Assembly (NCBI GenBank): GCA_023257525.1
Contig: JALRCB010000006.1
Coordinates: 1 to 24,343, forward strand
From: Candidatus Nanopelagicales bacterium
Lineage (GTDB): Bacteria > Actinomycetota > Actinomycetes > S36-B12 > UBA5976
Length of the DNA: 24,343 nt
Direction of reading: 5' to 3'
The position numbers and the translations under genes are program-made. Each line of letters opens with the position of its first letter. Positions within the stretch are counted from its first letter, which is position 1. Positions 15,713-23,622 of this stretch are shown here, one piece after another. The notes beneath the pieces were generated by a model, which was given only the letters and a program-made list of their open reading frames with translations, did no database searches and was not told the DNA's origin.

Positions 15713-16621
15713 ATGGGTGAAATTGTTGGAGCAGGTTTACTGGCTCACGTACCTACCATTGTCTTGCCACTTGAGATTCGTAAGGAACTCAACAATGGTG
15801 AAGACTTCACGCTTGTTGCTGGACTTGAGCAACTTCGTAAAGATGTGTTTGAAAAGGTTGATTACGACACCGTTATTGTTTTTGATTCCCATTGGGCTAC
15901 GACCGTTGAATTCGTAGTGACCTCTCATGATCGTCGGGAAGGTTTTTACACCAGCGAAGAACTTCCGCGCGGTATGTCATCTGTTCCTTATGACTGGAAA
16001 GGTGATCCAGCGCTAGCCAAGGAAATCGCGTCACTTGGTGAAAAACATGGAACTTGGATTACTCCAATCGACAACACACACCTACCGACTTTTTACGCAA
16101 CCTTAAATCTCTGGATGTACCTAGGTAAGGGCTTGGACAAGAACTGGATCAGCATCGGCATGTGCCAAACCGGTGATGACGAAGACAACCTACGATTAGG
16201 CCGAGCAGTTGGTGAAGCTATCGCAAACTCAGATCGAAAAGTATTGCTAATTGCCTCCGGTGCTTTGTCACATACGTTCTGGCCATTGCGTGAACTTCGC
16301 AAGCACGAATCTGCCGATTTGAATTCGATTTACACACCTGAAGCACGAGCTGCTGACGAAGAGCGTATTGCTTGGTACCTAGCCGGCGAACATGCCAAGG
16401 TTTTGGACACCATGGATGAGTTTCATAAGTACAAGCCAGAAGCTCGTTACGGACACGGAATGATGATGCACGGTGCGTTAGGTGAAAAAGATTGCACTGC
16501 ACCTGGCCGTCAATACGGCGAGTATGAAAACTCAATTGGTACTGGCCAGGTTCATATTTGGTTCGATAAACCAGCCGAAGGTTTCCCAGCTGTTAAGCAT
16601 CCGGTTGTGTCACGTGGCTGA
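15713..16621 (+). CDS. hpaD: Class III extradiol dioxygenase, homoprotocatechuate 2,3-dioxygenase type (HpaD-like)
   Basis: This 302-residue LigB-superfamily protein has H12 (AHVP) and H60 (FDSHW) as the likely metal-ligand histidines, SGALSH (182-187) with a second-shell or acid/base histidine, YTSEELP (79-85) and the ending NSIGTGQVHIWFD, all in the order seen in HpaD. It should open the ring of 3,4-dihydroxyphenylacetate or a similar catechol using Fe(II) or Mn(II) and O2. Where I recall E. coli HpaD having YGEG near the third ligand, this protein has YGHG, so the third ligand is not certain. GGAAGGA precedes the ATG. It overlaps the next gene by 8 nt. Confidence 0.87.
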   Translation: MGEIVGAGLLAHVPTIVLPLEIRKELNNGEDFTLVAGLEQLRKDVFEKVDYDTVIVFDSHWATTVEFVVTSHDRREGFYTSEELPRGMSSVPYDWKGDPALAKEIASLGEKHGTWITPIDNTHLPTFYATLNLWMYLGKGLDKNWISIGMCQTGDDEDNLRLGRAVGEAIANSDRKVLLIASGALSHTFWPLRELRKHESADLNSIYTPEARAADEERIAWYLAGEHAKVLDTMDEFHKYKPEARYGHGMMMHGALGEKDCTAPGRQYGEYENSIGTGQVHIWFDKPAEGFPAVKHPVVSRG

Positions 16622-17492
16622 GTATCGTCGCATCCTGCTGGATGGCTTTGCAGTTCAAACAATTCGCCACGGTGACACTCTGGTCGCTCCTGATGGCAGA
16701 GAAGTTGCTATCGCTGATGCAATTCACTTGCCGCCAAGCGAGCCTACAAAAATCATTGCGGTGCATTTAAACTATGACAGTCGCACAAAGGAGTTCATGA
16801 CCAAACTCCCTGCTGCACCTACCTACTTTCACAAGCCAATTACTGCACTAAACAGCCACTTGGGTTCAATCGTTCGACCGCAAGGTTGTAAGTGGTTGAA
16901 CTATGAGGGCGAAATCGTAATTGTGATTGGCAAGACTTGCCGCAACATTAGTCCGGCAGAAGCTGGCGATTACATTGCCGGTTACTCCATTGGAAATGAT
17001 TACGGCCTACATGACTTCCGCGATACTGATGCTGGCTCCATGTTGCGCGTTAAAGGTAGCGACACTTTGGCGCCTGTTGGTCCTGGCTTGATCACGGATT
17101 GGGATTTCCGAGGAAAACAGATCCGCACGCTAGTTAATGGCGTTGTTAAGCAAGATGACAACACCAGCGCCATGGAATGGGATATGCATTACTTAGTTGC
17201 AGACATTGCCCGAACAATCACTTTGGTTCCAGGTGACATTTTGTTTTCTGGAACTCCAGCCAACTCGCGTCCAGTTGAACCTGGCGATGTCGTCGAAGTA
17301 GAAGTTGAAGGCCTTGGCAAATTAACTAACACAATTGTTACCGGACCTACTGCAATCCGAACTGACGTTGGCGCACAACCAACGGAAAGTGAAGAAGTAG
17401 TTTCCACCGCCATGGGTGGCGACTGGGAGTTCCGCGGAATTCGTACTCCATCCAAAGATTTGTATCCATCAACTGTTGAGGAGAAGAAATGA
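16614..17492 (+). CDS. hpaG: Fumarylacetoacetate hydrolase-family isomerase/decarboxylase (HpaG-like)
   Basis: The GTG at 16614 is chosen, giving 292 residues beginning VAEYRRILLDGF; homology ends there, and upstream in-frame ATGs lie within hpaD. The FAH metal site is visible: E98 and E100 (YEGEIVIVIG), D129 (GNDYGLHDF) and KGSDTLAPVGP (147-157). HpaG-type enzymes decarboxylate and isomerise the product of HpaE. E. coli HpaG is a fused double-domain protein; this is a single domain, as in many Gram-positives. It overlaps the dioxygenase gene by 8 nt and the ferredoxin by 4 nt, so translation is coupled. Other FAH-family reactions are possible, but the context favours HpaG. Confidence 0.85.
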   Translation: MAEYRRILLDGFAVQTIRHGDTLVAPDGREVAIADAIHLPPSEPTKIIAVHLNYDSRTKEFMTKLPAAPTYFHKPITALNSHLGSIVRPQGCKWLNYEGEIVIVIGKTCRNISPAEAGDYIAGYSIGNDYGLHDFRDTDAGSMLRVKGSDTLAPVGPGLITDWDFRGKQIRTLVNGVVKQDDNTSAMEWDMHYLVADIARTITLVPGDILFSGTPANSRPVEPGDVVEVEVEGLGKLTNTIVTGPTAIRTDVGAQPTESEEVVSTAMGGDWEFRGIRTPSKDLYPSTVEEKK

Positions 17493-17680
17493 TTGCCATA
17501 AATGTCGACATGGATAAGTGCCAGCACTATGGCCAATGTGTCTTTGAAGCACCAGATATTTTCAAGTTAAACGATGACGACAAACTTGAATTTGTTGCTA
17601 CCGCCGACGACAGTCGCCGCAGTGACATTGAAAGTGCTGTGGATGTTTGCCCAATGCAGGCAATCTCCATTGTCGAATAA
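17489..17680 (+). CDS. [3Fe-4S] ferredoxin, P450-partner type (second)
   Basis: This 63-residue protein has C11-x2-Y14-x2-C17 and a late C-P (VCPMQAI), the same cluster pattern as the ferredoxin at 8377-8568; both have tyrosine at the variable position and a CPMQAI ending. Its ATG overlaps the hpaG-like stop (ATGA) with GGAG upstream, and the reductase gene begins 15 nt later. It is the direct electron carrier between that reductase and a P450. As no P450 is in the operon, it must serve one or more of the P450s encoded elsewhere in the region. Confidence 0.9.
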   Translation: MIAINVDMDKCQHYGQCVFEAPDIFKLNDDDKLEFVATADDSRRSDIESAVDVCPMQAISIVE

Positions 17681-17695
17681 CTAAAACCAAGTTTT

Positions 17696-18898
17696 ATGTC
17701 TAAGTCAGTCGTTATTGTCGGGGCCTCCATGGGTGGCCTGCGGGCCGCTGAAGCATTGCGCAATAACGGATTTGCTGGGCGCATAACAATGATTGGCGAG
17801 GAAGCGCACCTTCCTTATAACCGTCCTCCATTATCTAAAGAAGTCTTGGCAAAAGAAGTTACTCACGAAGCAGTGGCCTTCAAATTGCGCTCCCAAGTTG
17901 AAGATGTCACCTGGCATCTAGGTGATCCTGCAACTTCACTTGATTTAGACAAAAAGGTTGTGACAACAGCATCAGGAAAGTCGTTTGAATACGATGGATT
18001 AGTTATAGCTTCTGGATTGCGGCCGCGAGTACTTGATCTGCCCAATGGCAAGATTTCGGGTCGTCACACTGTCCGGACTTTGGACGATGCAATTGGATTA
18101 CGGGCTGAATTGGTACCTGGAACCAAAGTGGTTGTCGCAGGTGCAGGATTCATCGGGTGTGAAGTAGCTGCCACTGCTCGGGGACTTGGTTGCGAAGTAA
18201 CTAATGTTGCAATTGATCCGTATCCGATGATTAGACCGCTAGGTGAGCAACTTGCTGCTGAGTTACAGCGGCGACATGAAAGCCATGGCGTTAACTTCAA
18301 ACTGAACCATGGAATTTCAGATCTAATTGGTACAGAAAAGATTTCCGGCGTTGTCCTTGATAGCGGTGAAGTGATCCAGGCAGATGTTCTAGTTGAAGCG
18401 ATTAGTTCCCATTGCAATGTTGAGTGGCTGTCTGAAACCAAACTTGATATCTCAAACGGAGTGCTTGCTGACTCTGCACTTCGAGCTGTTACCACTGATG
18501 GAGCATCTGTCGAGGGTGTTTATGTTGTTGGCGACTTAGCTAGATTCGCTAATCCGCTATTCGACAATGAGCCAAGAAGAATTGAGCACTGGAACATTCC
18601 GACCGAAACCGGAAAACGAGTTGGCTCGGTACTGAGTGCCTACTTGGCGGATGCTGAGAATTTTGCTGAACTTGTTGCAACACCATTCATGCCACTGCCA
18701 AGTTTTTGGTCGGATCAATACGACATGAAGATTCAAGGTTTTGGAATGCCTGGACTGGCTGATCGTTACGAACTAGTCGCCGGAGAGCTATCCGATGAAT
18801 TAGTCATGGGTTATTTCAGAGGTGAAATTCTCATTGGAGTTGTGGGCATTGGTATGACTTCAGAAGTAATGAAGTACCGCAAAGAACTCATTAGCTAG
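17696..18898 (+). CDS. FAD-dependent ferredoxin reductase (putidaredoxin/rhodocoxin reductase type)
   Basis: The product has 400 residues. The N-terminal FAD-binding segment VVIVGASMGGLRAAEALR (5-22) is followed by YNRPPLSKE (41-49). The NAD-binding motif AGAGFIGCE (148-156) is in the middle, and GVYVVGDLARF near the C-terminal third binds FAD. This is the reductase of class I P450 chains, passing electrons from NADH to a small ferredoxin. It is the last gene of the hpaE operon and the only such reductase in the window, so it probably serves both ferredoxins. The stop is followed 3 nt later by the convergent asparaginase gene. Confidence 0.92.
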   Translation: MSKSVVIVGASMGGLRAAEALRNNGFAGRITMIGEEAHLPYNRPPLSKEVLAKEVTHEAVAFKLRSQVEDVTWHLGDPATSLDLDKKVVTTASGKSFEYDGLVIASGLRPRVLDLPNGKISGRHTVRTLDDAIGLRAELVPGTKVVVAGAGFIGCEVAATARGLGCEVTNVAIDPYPMIRPLGEQLAAELQRRHESHGVNFKLNHGISDLIGTEKISGVVLDSGEVIQADVLVEAISSHCNVEWLSETKLDISNGVLADSALRAVTTDGASVEGVYVVGDLARFANPLFDNEPRRIEHWNIPTETGKRVGSVLSAYLADAENFAELVATPFMPLPSFWSDQYDMKIQGFGMPGLADRYELVAGELSDELVMGYFRGEILIGVVGIGMTSEVMKYRKELIS

Positions 18899-18901
18899 AA
18901 A

Positions 18902-19885
18902 TTAGACAGAAAATGCTGGAATTACTTTTCCAACGTGAACGCCGCCACCAAATAGTTCTTGGCTGTCCAGTTGTCGTTCTACTTCTTGGGAAACAACACC
19001 CATAACATTTTGTAAAACAGACATAGCGACCACGATTCGAGCGCGGTCCGCACCATCTTCAATCTTGAGAGCAAGTGCTCGTCCATCGCCAAGTCCAACT
19101 CCATAAACAGCTTCAGCACCATCTTTGGCTAACAAGCTTGGGACTCCTTGCATAAGTTTCGTGACGTCGCGACGAGTGCCACCAAGATATTCCGGATTAG
19201 ATCGAATTGCATCGGCAATCTTTTTTTGTTCGGCATCTGCAGTTGGGCCAGCAAATTTCGAGAATGCTCGAGCTAGTCCAACCAACGTGGTCGACATTAG
19301 TGGTGCCCCACAGCCATCAACACCGATGTGTTCAACTTTCTCGCCGGTGATTTCTTCGATCGTTTCTTTGCACGCTAATTGCAAAGGGTGTGTTGCCTTC
19401 AAGTAAGTATCGGTATCCCAGCCATTGAGTACACAGGTAAACAACATTGCTGAATGTTTGCCACTGCAGTTCATGTACGAGGACGACTTCCCAAGACCGG
19501 CAGCCAGCAATGTATCTCGTTCGATTTCATCAAGTGGCCAGTCCGCAGGACATTGGAGAGCCGAGGTATCTAGATTCGCAGCGTTCAAGATGTCCTGAAC
19601 TCCAGCTAGGTGAAAGTCTTCACCACTATGGGATGCGCAAGCCAAGGCAAGTAATTCGTCCTTGAGCGGCAAACCATTTCTGACCATAGCCAGACCCTGC
19701 ATCAATTTACTTGAGGATCTTGGGAACATCGCAGTTGAAACATCGCCAATTGACCACTCAACTTTGCCCTGCGCGTCTACAACAACTGCGCTGCCAAAGT
19801 GTGCGCCTTCAACGAGCCCACTTCGGACTACATAAGCAACAGGAACTGACACTCCCCTATAGTTCCACGTTTGAGTATCGGACAC
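18902..19885 (-). CDS. L-asparaginase, PF06089 (Rhizobium etli type) family
   Basis: The product has 327 residues. The nucleophile pair appears in FPRSSSKLMQ as S57 and K60, matching the Ser-x-x-Lys of the R. etli enzyme. C140 with K143 (NCSGKHSAM) and C192 (GVDGCGAP) match its zinc-binding site. Such enzymes hydrolyse asparagine to aspartate and ammonia in the cytoplasm and are common in Actinobacteria. The start is the GTG at 19885, with a weak AGG close upstream; there is no signal peptide. It lies divergent from dtd with 39 nt between starts. It is the first gene of the core block to the right of the catabolic region. Confidence 0.87.
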   Translation of the reverse strand: MSDTQTWNYRGVSVPVAYVVRSGLVEGAHFGSAVVVDAQGKVEWSIGDVSTAMFPRSSSKLMQGLAMVRNGLPLKDELLALACASHSGEDFHLAGVQDILNAANLDTSALQCPADWPLDEIERDTLLAAGLGKSSSYMNCSGKHSAMLFTCVLNGWDTDTYLKATHPLQLACKETIEEITGEKVEHIGVDGCGAPLMSTTLVGLARAFSKFAGPTADAEQKKIADAIRSNPEYLGGTRRDVTKLMQGVPSLLAKDGAEAVYGVGLGDGRALALKIEDGADRARIVVAMSVLQNVMGVVSQEVERQLDSQELFGGGVHVGKVIPAFSV

Positions 19886-19924
19886 CTAATGCGAACTGCC
19901 GATAAAGCACGGCAGAATGTCAGT

Positions 19925-20395
19925 ATGCGTGCAGTTGTTCAAAGAGTTGATGGTGCCAGTGTTGTTGTCGAAGGCCAAACAATTGGTGCCTTTGAAGGAC
20001 CGGGACTACTCGTCCTGATTGGCGTAAGTGTTGATGACGATGAAAGCAAGTGCGCAGTCCTGGCAGACAAAATCTGGAAGTTACGGATCTTTGAATCTGC
20101 AGCCTTAAAGGCAGCTGGAAAAACCGTTAACTCAGAGTCAGTTGAAGTTGCAGCGGCTGATGCCAGCTTGCCGATCTTGGCAATCAGCCAATTCACACTT
20201 TTTGCAGATACTTCAAATGGTCGTCGCCCGACTTGGCAACAAGCAGCGCGTGGTCCGCAAGCTGAGCCGCTAGTCGAAAACGTAGTTCAGGCTTTACGTA
20301 TTCTTGGTGCTCAAGTTGAAACCGGAAAGTTTGGAGCCGATATGCGAATCAGTGCAGTTTGTGACGGGCCAATGACTGTCACGCTTGAGGTTTAG
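19925..20395 (+). CDS. dtd: D-aminoacyl-tRNA deacylase
   Basis: The protein has 156 residues starting at MRAVVQRV; the longer frame from 19871 would enter the divergent asparaginase gene. The active-site motif SQFTL is at 88-92 and the Gly-cisPro motif at 148-151 (DGPMT). The C-terminal GKFGADM also fits Dtd. It removes D-amino acids from mischarged tRNAs. Compared with the usual VNDGPVT, it reads VCDGPMT, and the stretch before SQFTL is a few residues longer than the norm. The stop codon directly abuts the convergent P450 gene. Confidence 0.92.
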   Translation: MRAVVQRVDGASVVVEGQTIGAFEGPGLLVLIGVSVDDDESKCAVLADKIWKLRIFESAALKAAGKTVNSESVEVAAADASLPILAISQFTLFADTSNGRRPTWQQAARGPQAEPLVENVVQALRILGAQVETGKFGADMRISAVCDGPMTVTLEV

Positions 20396-21574
20396 TTACC
20401 AGCTCGCATGTAGCGCAGTTGGCGCTCGAAATTCCCAGCCAGCAAACTCAACTTCATCACTGTTTTGCAGTGCAATGTTTGGCAAACCTTCAATTAGAAC
20501 CTGAAGTGAAATCCGCTCCAAGCCACGAGCGAATGCATGTCCGGCACAAAAATGAGGACCATACCCAAATGATGCATTGGATTGACGTGGTCGATCCATG
20601 TCGAACGTATCTGGGTCAGAGAAAACTGTTTCATCTCGTGATGCACTTGCTACCACTGCGGCAACTGCGGAGCCAGCAGGGATCACAACTCCACCCAACT
20701 CCACATCCTGAGTAGTTTGGCGAGTTTGAGTTCCAATCGGAGCAATCCAACGCAGGCCCTCTTGAATCACATCATCCCAAAGGTCAGGATTCTCTCGAAG
20801 TCGATCAAATGCACCAGGGATATTTGCGAGCGCAAAAAATGTTGCCGCAGCTCCATGTCCTGGTTCTTGCATCCCACCTAAAATCGTCAGCTTGAGAGTT
20901 GGCAGGACATATTCCGCAGTTCGATGTTCACCTGGTGCCATGCCTGAATGCAACATATGGGACATCGTTGAATCATCTGGGGTTTTTAGTAATCGCTCCA
21001 TGATCGGCAAAAGTTCGTCATTCATTTCTGCTTCAACAGCATCTGAGATCTTTTGCTTTTCTGGGTCTCGTTCAAAATTGGTAGCACCCATAGCCAGACC
21101 ATGAAACCAATGCTGCATCGTTTCTGCACTTAGATGCCCAAGTCCCAATACGGCACCCAATCCAAGCACTGAAATTGGTTCAAAATATGAGGCGACTAAC
21201 TCACGACGATCATTTGAAACAATGTCCGAAAGCTGCTTTTTTGCAATAGGAGTAACTAAATCATCAATGTAAGTCGAAACAGTTCGTGGCCGATACTTGC
21301 TATCCAGGCTCTTGCGCATGTTTAGATGTTCTTCACCATCCATGGTGAGCAGGCTCTTGCCTTTGAATGAACGGTCAAGTGTCGAGTCGCTGACTTGCGC
21401 AGTAAACAAATCCGGATGGGTCGTTACAAATTCCACATCTTCGGCTCGAGTAACAAGCCAAAGGTTTACTGCCGGCACATAAGCTACTGGCGCTTCTTTT
21501 CTTAACCTGGCATAAATCGGGTAAGGATCACGATCCAGATCAGCAACCGTAATTGTCTCAGCAAATGTAGTCAC
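20396..21574 (-). CDS. Cytochrome P450 (third; unusual I-helix)
   Basis: The product has 392 residues from a GTG at 21574 with AAAGG upstream. ExxR is at 272-275 (EGLR) and the heme loop FGYGPHFCAG at 336-345 has normal spacing with C343. The I-helix reads GGMQEPGH at 233-240, so the usual acid-threonine pair (D/E-T) of oxygen activation is E-P; the threonine is missing. It is only distantly related to the other two P450s. It lies between dtd and ygfZ, core genes, has no copy of the 22-bp operator, and may not belong to the MarR regulon. Substrate unknown. Confidence 0.92.
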   Translation of the reverse strand: MTTFAETITVADLDRDPYPIYARLRKEAPVAYVPAVNLWLVTRAEDVEFVTTHPDLFTAQVSDSTLDRSFKGKSLLTMDGEEHLNMRKSLDSKYRPRTVSTYIDDLVTPIAKKQLSDIVSNDRRELVASYFEPISVLGLGAVLGLGHLSAETMQHWFHGLAMGATNFERDPEKQKISDAVEAEMNDELLPIMERLLKTPDDSTMSHMLHSGMAPGEHRTAEYVLPTLKLTILGGMQEPGHGAAATFFALANIPGAFDRLRENPDLWDDVIQEGLRWIAPIGTQTRQTTQDVELGGVVIPAGSAVAAVVASASRDETVFSDPDTFDMDRPRQSNASFGYGPHFCAGHAFARGLERISLQVLIEGLPNIALQNSDEVEFAGWEFRAPTALHASW

Positions 21575-21642
21575 AAGAAACCTTTCGACAAGAAAAGTTA
21601 ATCAGGAAATTAAGTAAGGCATTCTGATTTTAACTAAAAAAG

Positions 21643-22620
21643 TTATTCAACAATTACGGTTTGACTGGCAGCAACCGTGCCAGCGGTTAGAACTGCGTCA
21701 GTTGGAACCGAGCGCTTAATGACAGCCAAGGCAAGCGGACCACTTTCGTAATCCTGGGTAACCGAAGTTACTCGGCCAACTTCTTTACCATCTAGCAAAA
21801 CTGCATCACCAATAGCTGGCAGGTCGTTAGTTGAACCATCCAACTCAAGCTGCACTATGCGACGCGGTGGCTTACCCAAGTTGTAAACCCGTGCCACTGT
21901 TTCCTGGCCGCGGTAGCAACCTTTGTTCAAGTGAACCGAAGAACCAATCAAACCAACTTCGTGCGGAATTGTTTTGTGATCAGTTTCAAAGTTAAGGCGT
22001 GGCACACCAGCGCGAATTCGATGTGCTTCCCAAGCCCAAATTCCCACTCGAGTTTCTTGATTCAAAACTTCTTCAAGTTCACTACGCGGCACAAACAGTT
22101 CACTGACTTTCCAGTCAGCAGGTCTTGTCGCAACATACTTGTCACTTGCCGCTGAGCCATTTACAAACGCTTCAGATGAATGCCAAACCGGATACTTGTC
22201 AGATTTAATCCAGCCAGGTGCTCCCACGATCGCGATGTCTTCAGACACATCTTTAACTTCTACTCGAAGCATGAACTTCATTGATTCCAAATAATGAATC
22301 AAGTCGTTCACAGTTCCTGGTTCGCAACTTATCCAGATTGTTTCGTTTTGTTCAGCTACGTGAATGTCATGTTCGATGTGACCGTGTGGCGACAAAATCA
22401 ATGAAGTTAAGTGTGCAACTGGTGATTCAAAATCTTGAGTAGTGATGGAATGCATCCAAGACTTGCGATCGGGACCAGTGACAGTAACTACCCCGCGATG
22501 CGAAAGATCTACTCGCCCACGTCCGGCAACTAATTCGCGCTGCTCTTTGAACGGCTCTCCGAAATGCCATGGCACCCCAGCATCAATGCTGGTGTCATCC
22601 ATGTGTGGAATAGCGGTCAT
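21643..22620 (-). CDS. ygfZ: Folate-binding YgfZ/GcvT-like protein
   Basis: This 325-residue GcvT-fold protein has the YgfZ signature NKGCYRGQE at 232-240, with C235 and E240. The N-terminal VDLSHRGVVTVTGPD is the usual family start. YgfZ helps maintain Fe-S enzymes in a folate-dependent way and is cytoplasmic. It sits next to fur and a nitrobindin-like gene, a grouping common in Actinobacteria. A gap of about 50 nt separates it from fur on the same strand. Given the Fe-S ferredoxins nearby, supportive roles are possible, but the gene is widespread and housekeeping. Confidence 0.9.
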   Translation of the reverse strand: MTAIPHMDDTSIDAGVPWHFGEPFKEQRELVAGRGRVDLSHRGVVTVTGPDRKSWMHSITTQDFESPVAHLTSLILSPHGHIEHDIHVAEQNETIWISCEPGTVNDLIHYLESMKFMLRVEVKDVSEDIAIVGAPGWIKSDKYPVWHSSEAFVNGSAASDKYVATRPADWKVSELFVPRSELEEVLNQETRVGIWAWEAHRIRAGVPRLNFETDHKTIPHEVGLIGSSVHLNKGCYRGQETVARVYNLGKPPRRIVQLELDGSTNDLPAIGDAVLLDGKEVGRVTSVTQDYESGPLALAVIKRSVPTDAVLTAGTVAASQTVIVE

Positions 22621-22672
22621 AACAACATTCTCTCGCAGTTAATGCAGACTGAAAACCTTTGTTCGCTATGAA

Positions 22673-23101
22673 CTAAAGCAGCTTTTGGCGATCCATGCAG
22701 GATGCGCACTGGCCGTGAACCGAAACGTGCGCCACATCAGTCTCAAATCCCGCTTTCTCGCGAAGCATTTGCACAAATAGTTCGGCCGCATCTGCTGGGA
22801 TAGATTGCACGCCTTGGCAGGTGTCGCAAACTAAGTGGATGTGGGCATCGTTATCAACTGAATGATAGGTAGGTGCGCCATGACCAATGTGGGCATGAGT
22901 AACCAAACCAACTTGTTCTAGAACTTCCAGAGTTCGGTAGATCGTTGAAAGGTTCACAGCGGCAGCAGTCTTTTGAACTTCCGACAAAAGTTCTTCTGGA
23001 GTTGCATGGCCCAAAGTGTTAACAGCTTCCAGAACCAACTGGCGTTGCGGGGTGATTCGATAACCCTGGTCGCGTAAGACGTCATCCCATTCATTGCTCA
23101 T
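22673..23101 (-). CDS. Fur-family metalloregulator
   Basis: The product has 142 residues. The N-terminal winged helix is clear (YRITPQRQLVLEAV at 14-27, then NLSTIYRTLEVLEQVGLV at 50-67). The regulatory part has H87-x-H89 (DAHIHLVCDTC), with structural zinc cysteines at 92/95 and 132/135. It regulates metal, perhaps iron or zinc, or oxidative stress genes; the sequence does not decide between Fur, Zur and PerR. Its ATG overlaps the stop of the upstream nitrobindin-like gene by 4 nt, so the two are translationally coupled. Confidence 0.88.
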   Translation of the reverse strand: MSNEWDDVLRDQGYRITPQRQLVLEAVNTLGHATPEELLSEVQKTAAAVNLSTIYRTLEVLEQVGLVTHAHIGHGAPTYHSVDNDAHIHLVCDTCQGVQSIPADAAELFVQMLREKAGFETDVAHVSVHGQCASCMDRQKLL

Positions 23102-23622
23102 GGTGCAGTTGCCTTTGTTAGATGGAATGAAGCGTGTGATTTCATCGCATGACCTTCAGCAGCCATGTCATAAACCCAACCGATGTTGCCATCAACTAAA
23201 CCGTAAATACGTTCGCCCGAATCAACTTGCTTTGCCGATGCCGTGCGCAATACAGCGTCTGTCTTTAACTCAACACGAGCGCCAGTGATCTGAGCATTTT
23301 CTAAACCAGTAATTGTGACTTTGCCAAACCATGATTCTAGAAATCCAGTTGGATGCGCTAGAAGCAATTCAACTTCATTGTCTGGCCGTGGGCGCCAGAA
23401 TCCACTTTCCAAAGCAAGCGGGCGAACTCGTTCACCTTGATCATCAAGTTCCCAAGTGCGCGACCAATGAATCAAAAATGGTCGACCGTCAGAGTGGATG
23501 CTGAGTTCTTGTCCAACTTGAATATCGGATTCCATGCTTGGGTAGCCGACTACGCCAACCCCGACCCAGGTACCAACTAGCCAAGACAACGGAGCTAGAT
23601 CTGGATGCAATTTGGTGTTCAT
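23098..23622 (-). CDS. Nitrobindin-like heme-binding beta-barrel (FABP-like) protein
   Basis: The product has 174 residues. The N-terminal HPDLAPLSWLVGTWVGVG (6-23) contains the GTWxGxG element of nitrobindins (PF08768), and the C-terminal KSHASFHL carries the histidine region expected to face the heme. The long array of short beta strands fits a 10-strand barrel. Nitrobindins bind ferric heme and react with NO or peroxynitrite; the physiological role in Actinobacteria is uncertain. It is flanked by overlapping genes on both sides: the small membrane protein upstream (ATGA overlap) and fur downstream. Confidence 0.87.
   Translation of the reverse strand: MNTKLHPDLAPLSWLVGTWVGVGVVGYPSMESDIQVGQELSIHSDGRPFLIHWSRTWELDDQGERVRPLALESGFWRPRPDNEVELLLAHPTGFLESWFGKVTITGLENAQITGARVELKTDAVLRTASAKQVDSGERIYGLVDGNIGWVYDMAAEGHAMKSHASFHLTKATAP

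Noticed and set aside
22661..22673. GTTC-n5-GAAC palindrome between ygfZ and fur
   Set aside because: The spacer is 5 rather than 6, the outer bases do not match, and it runs into the fur stop codon; probably chance.
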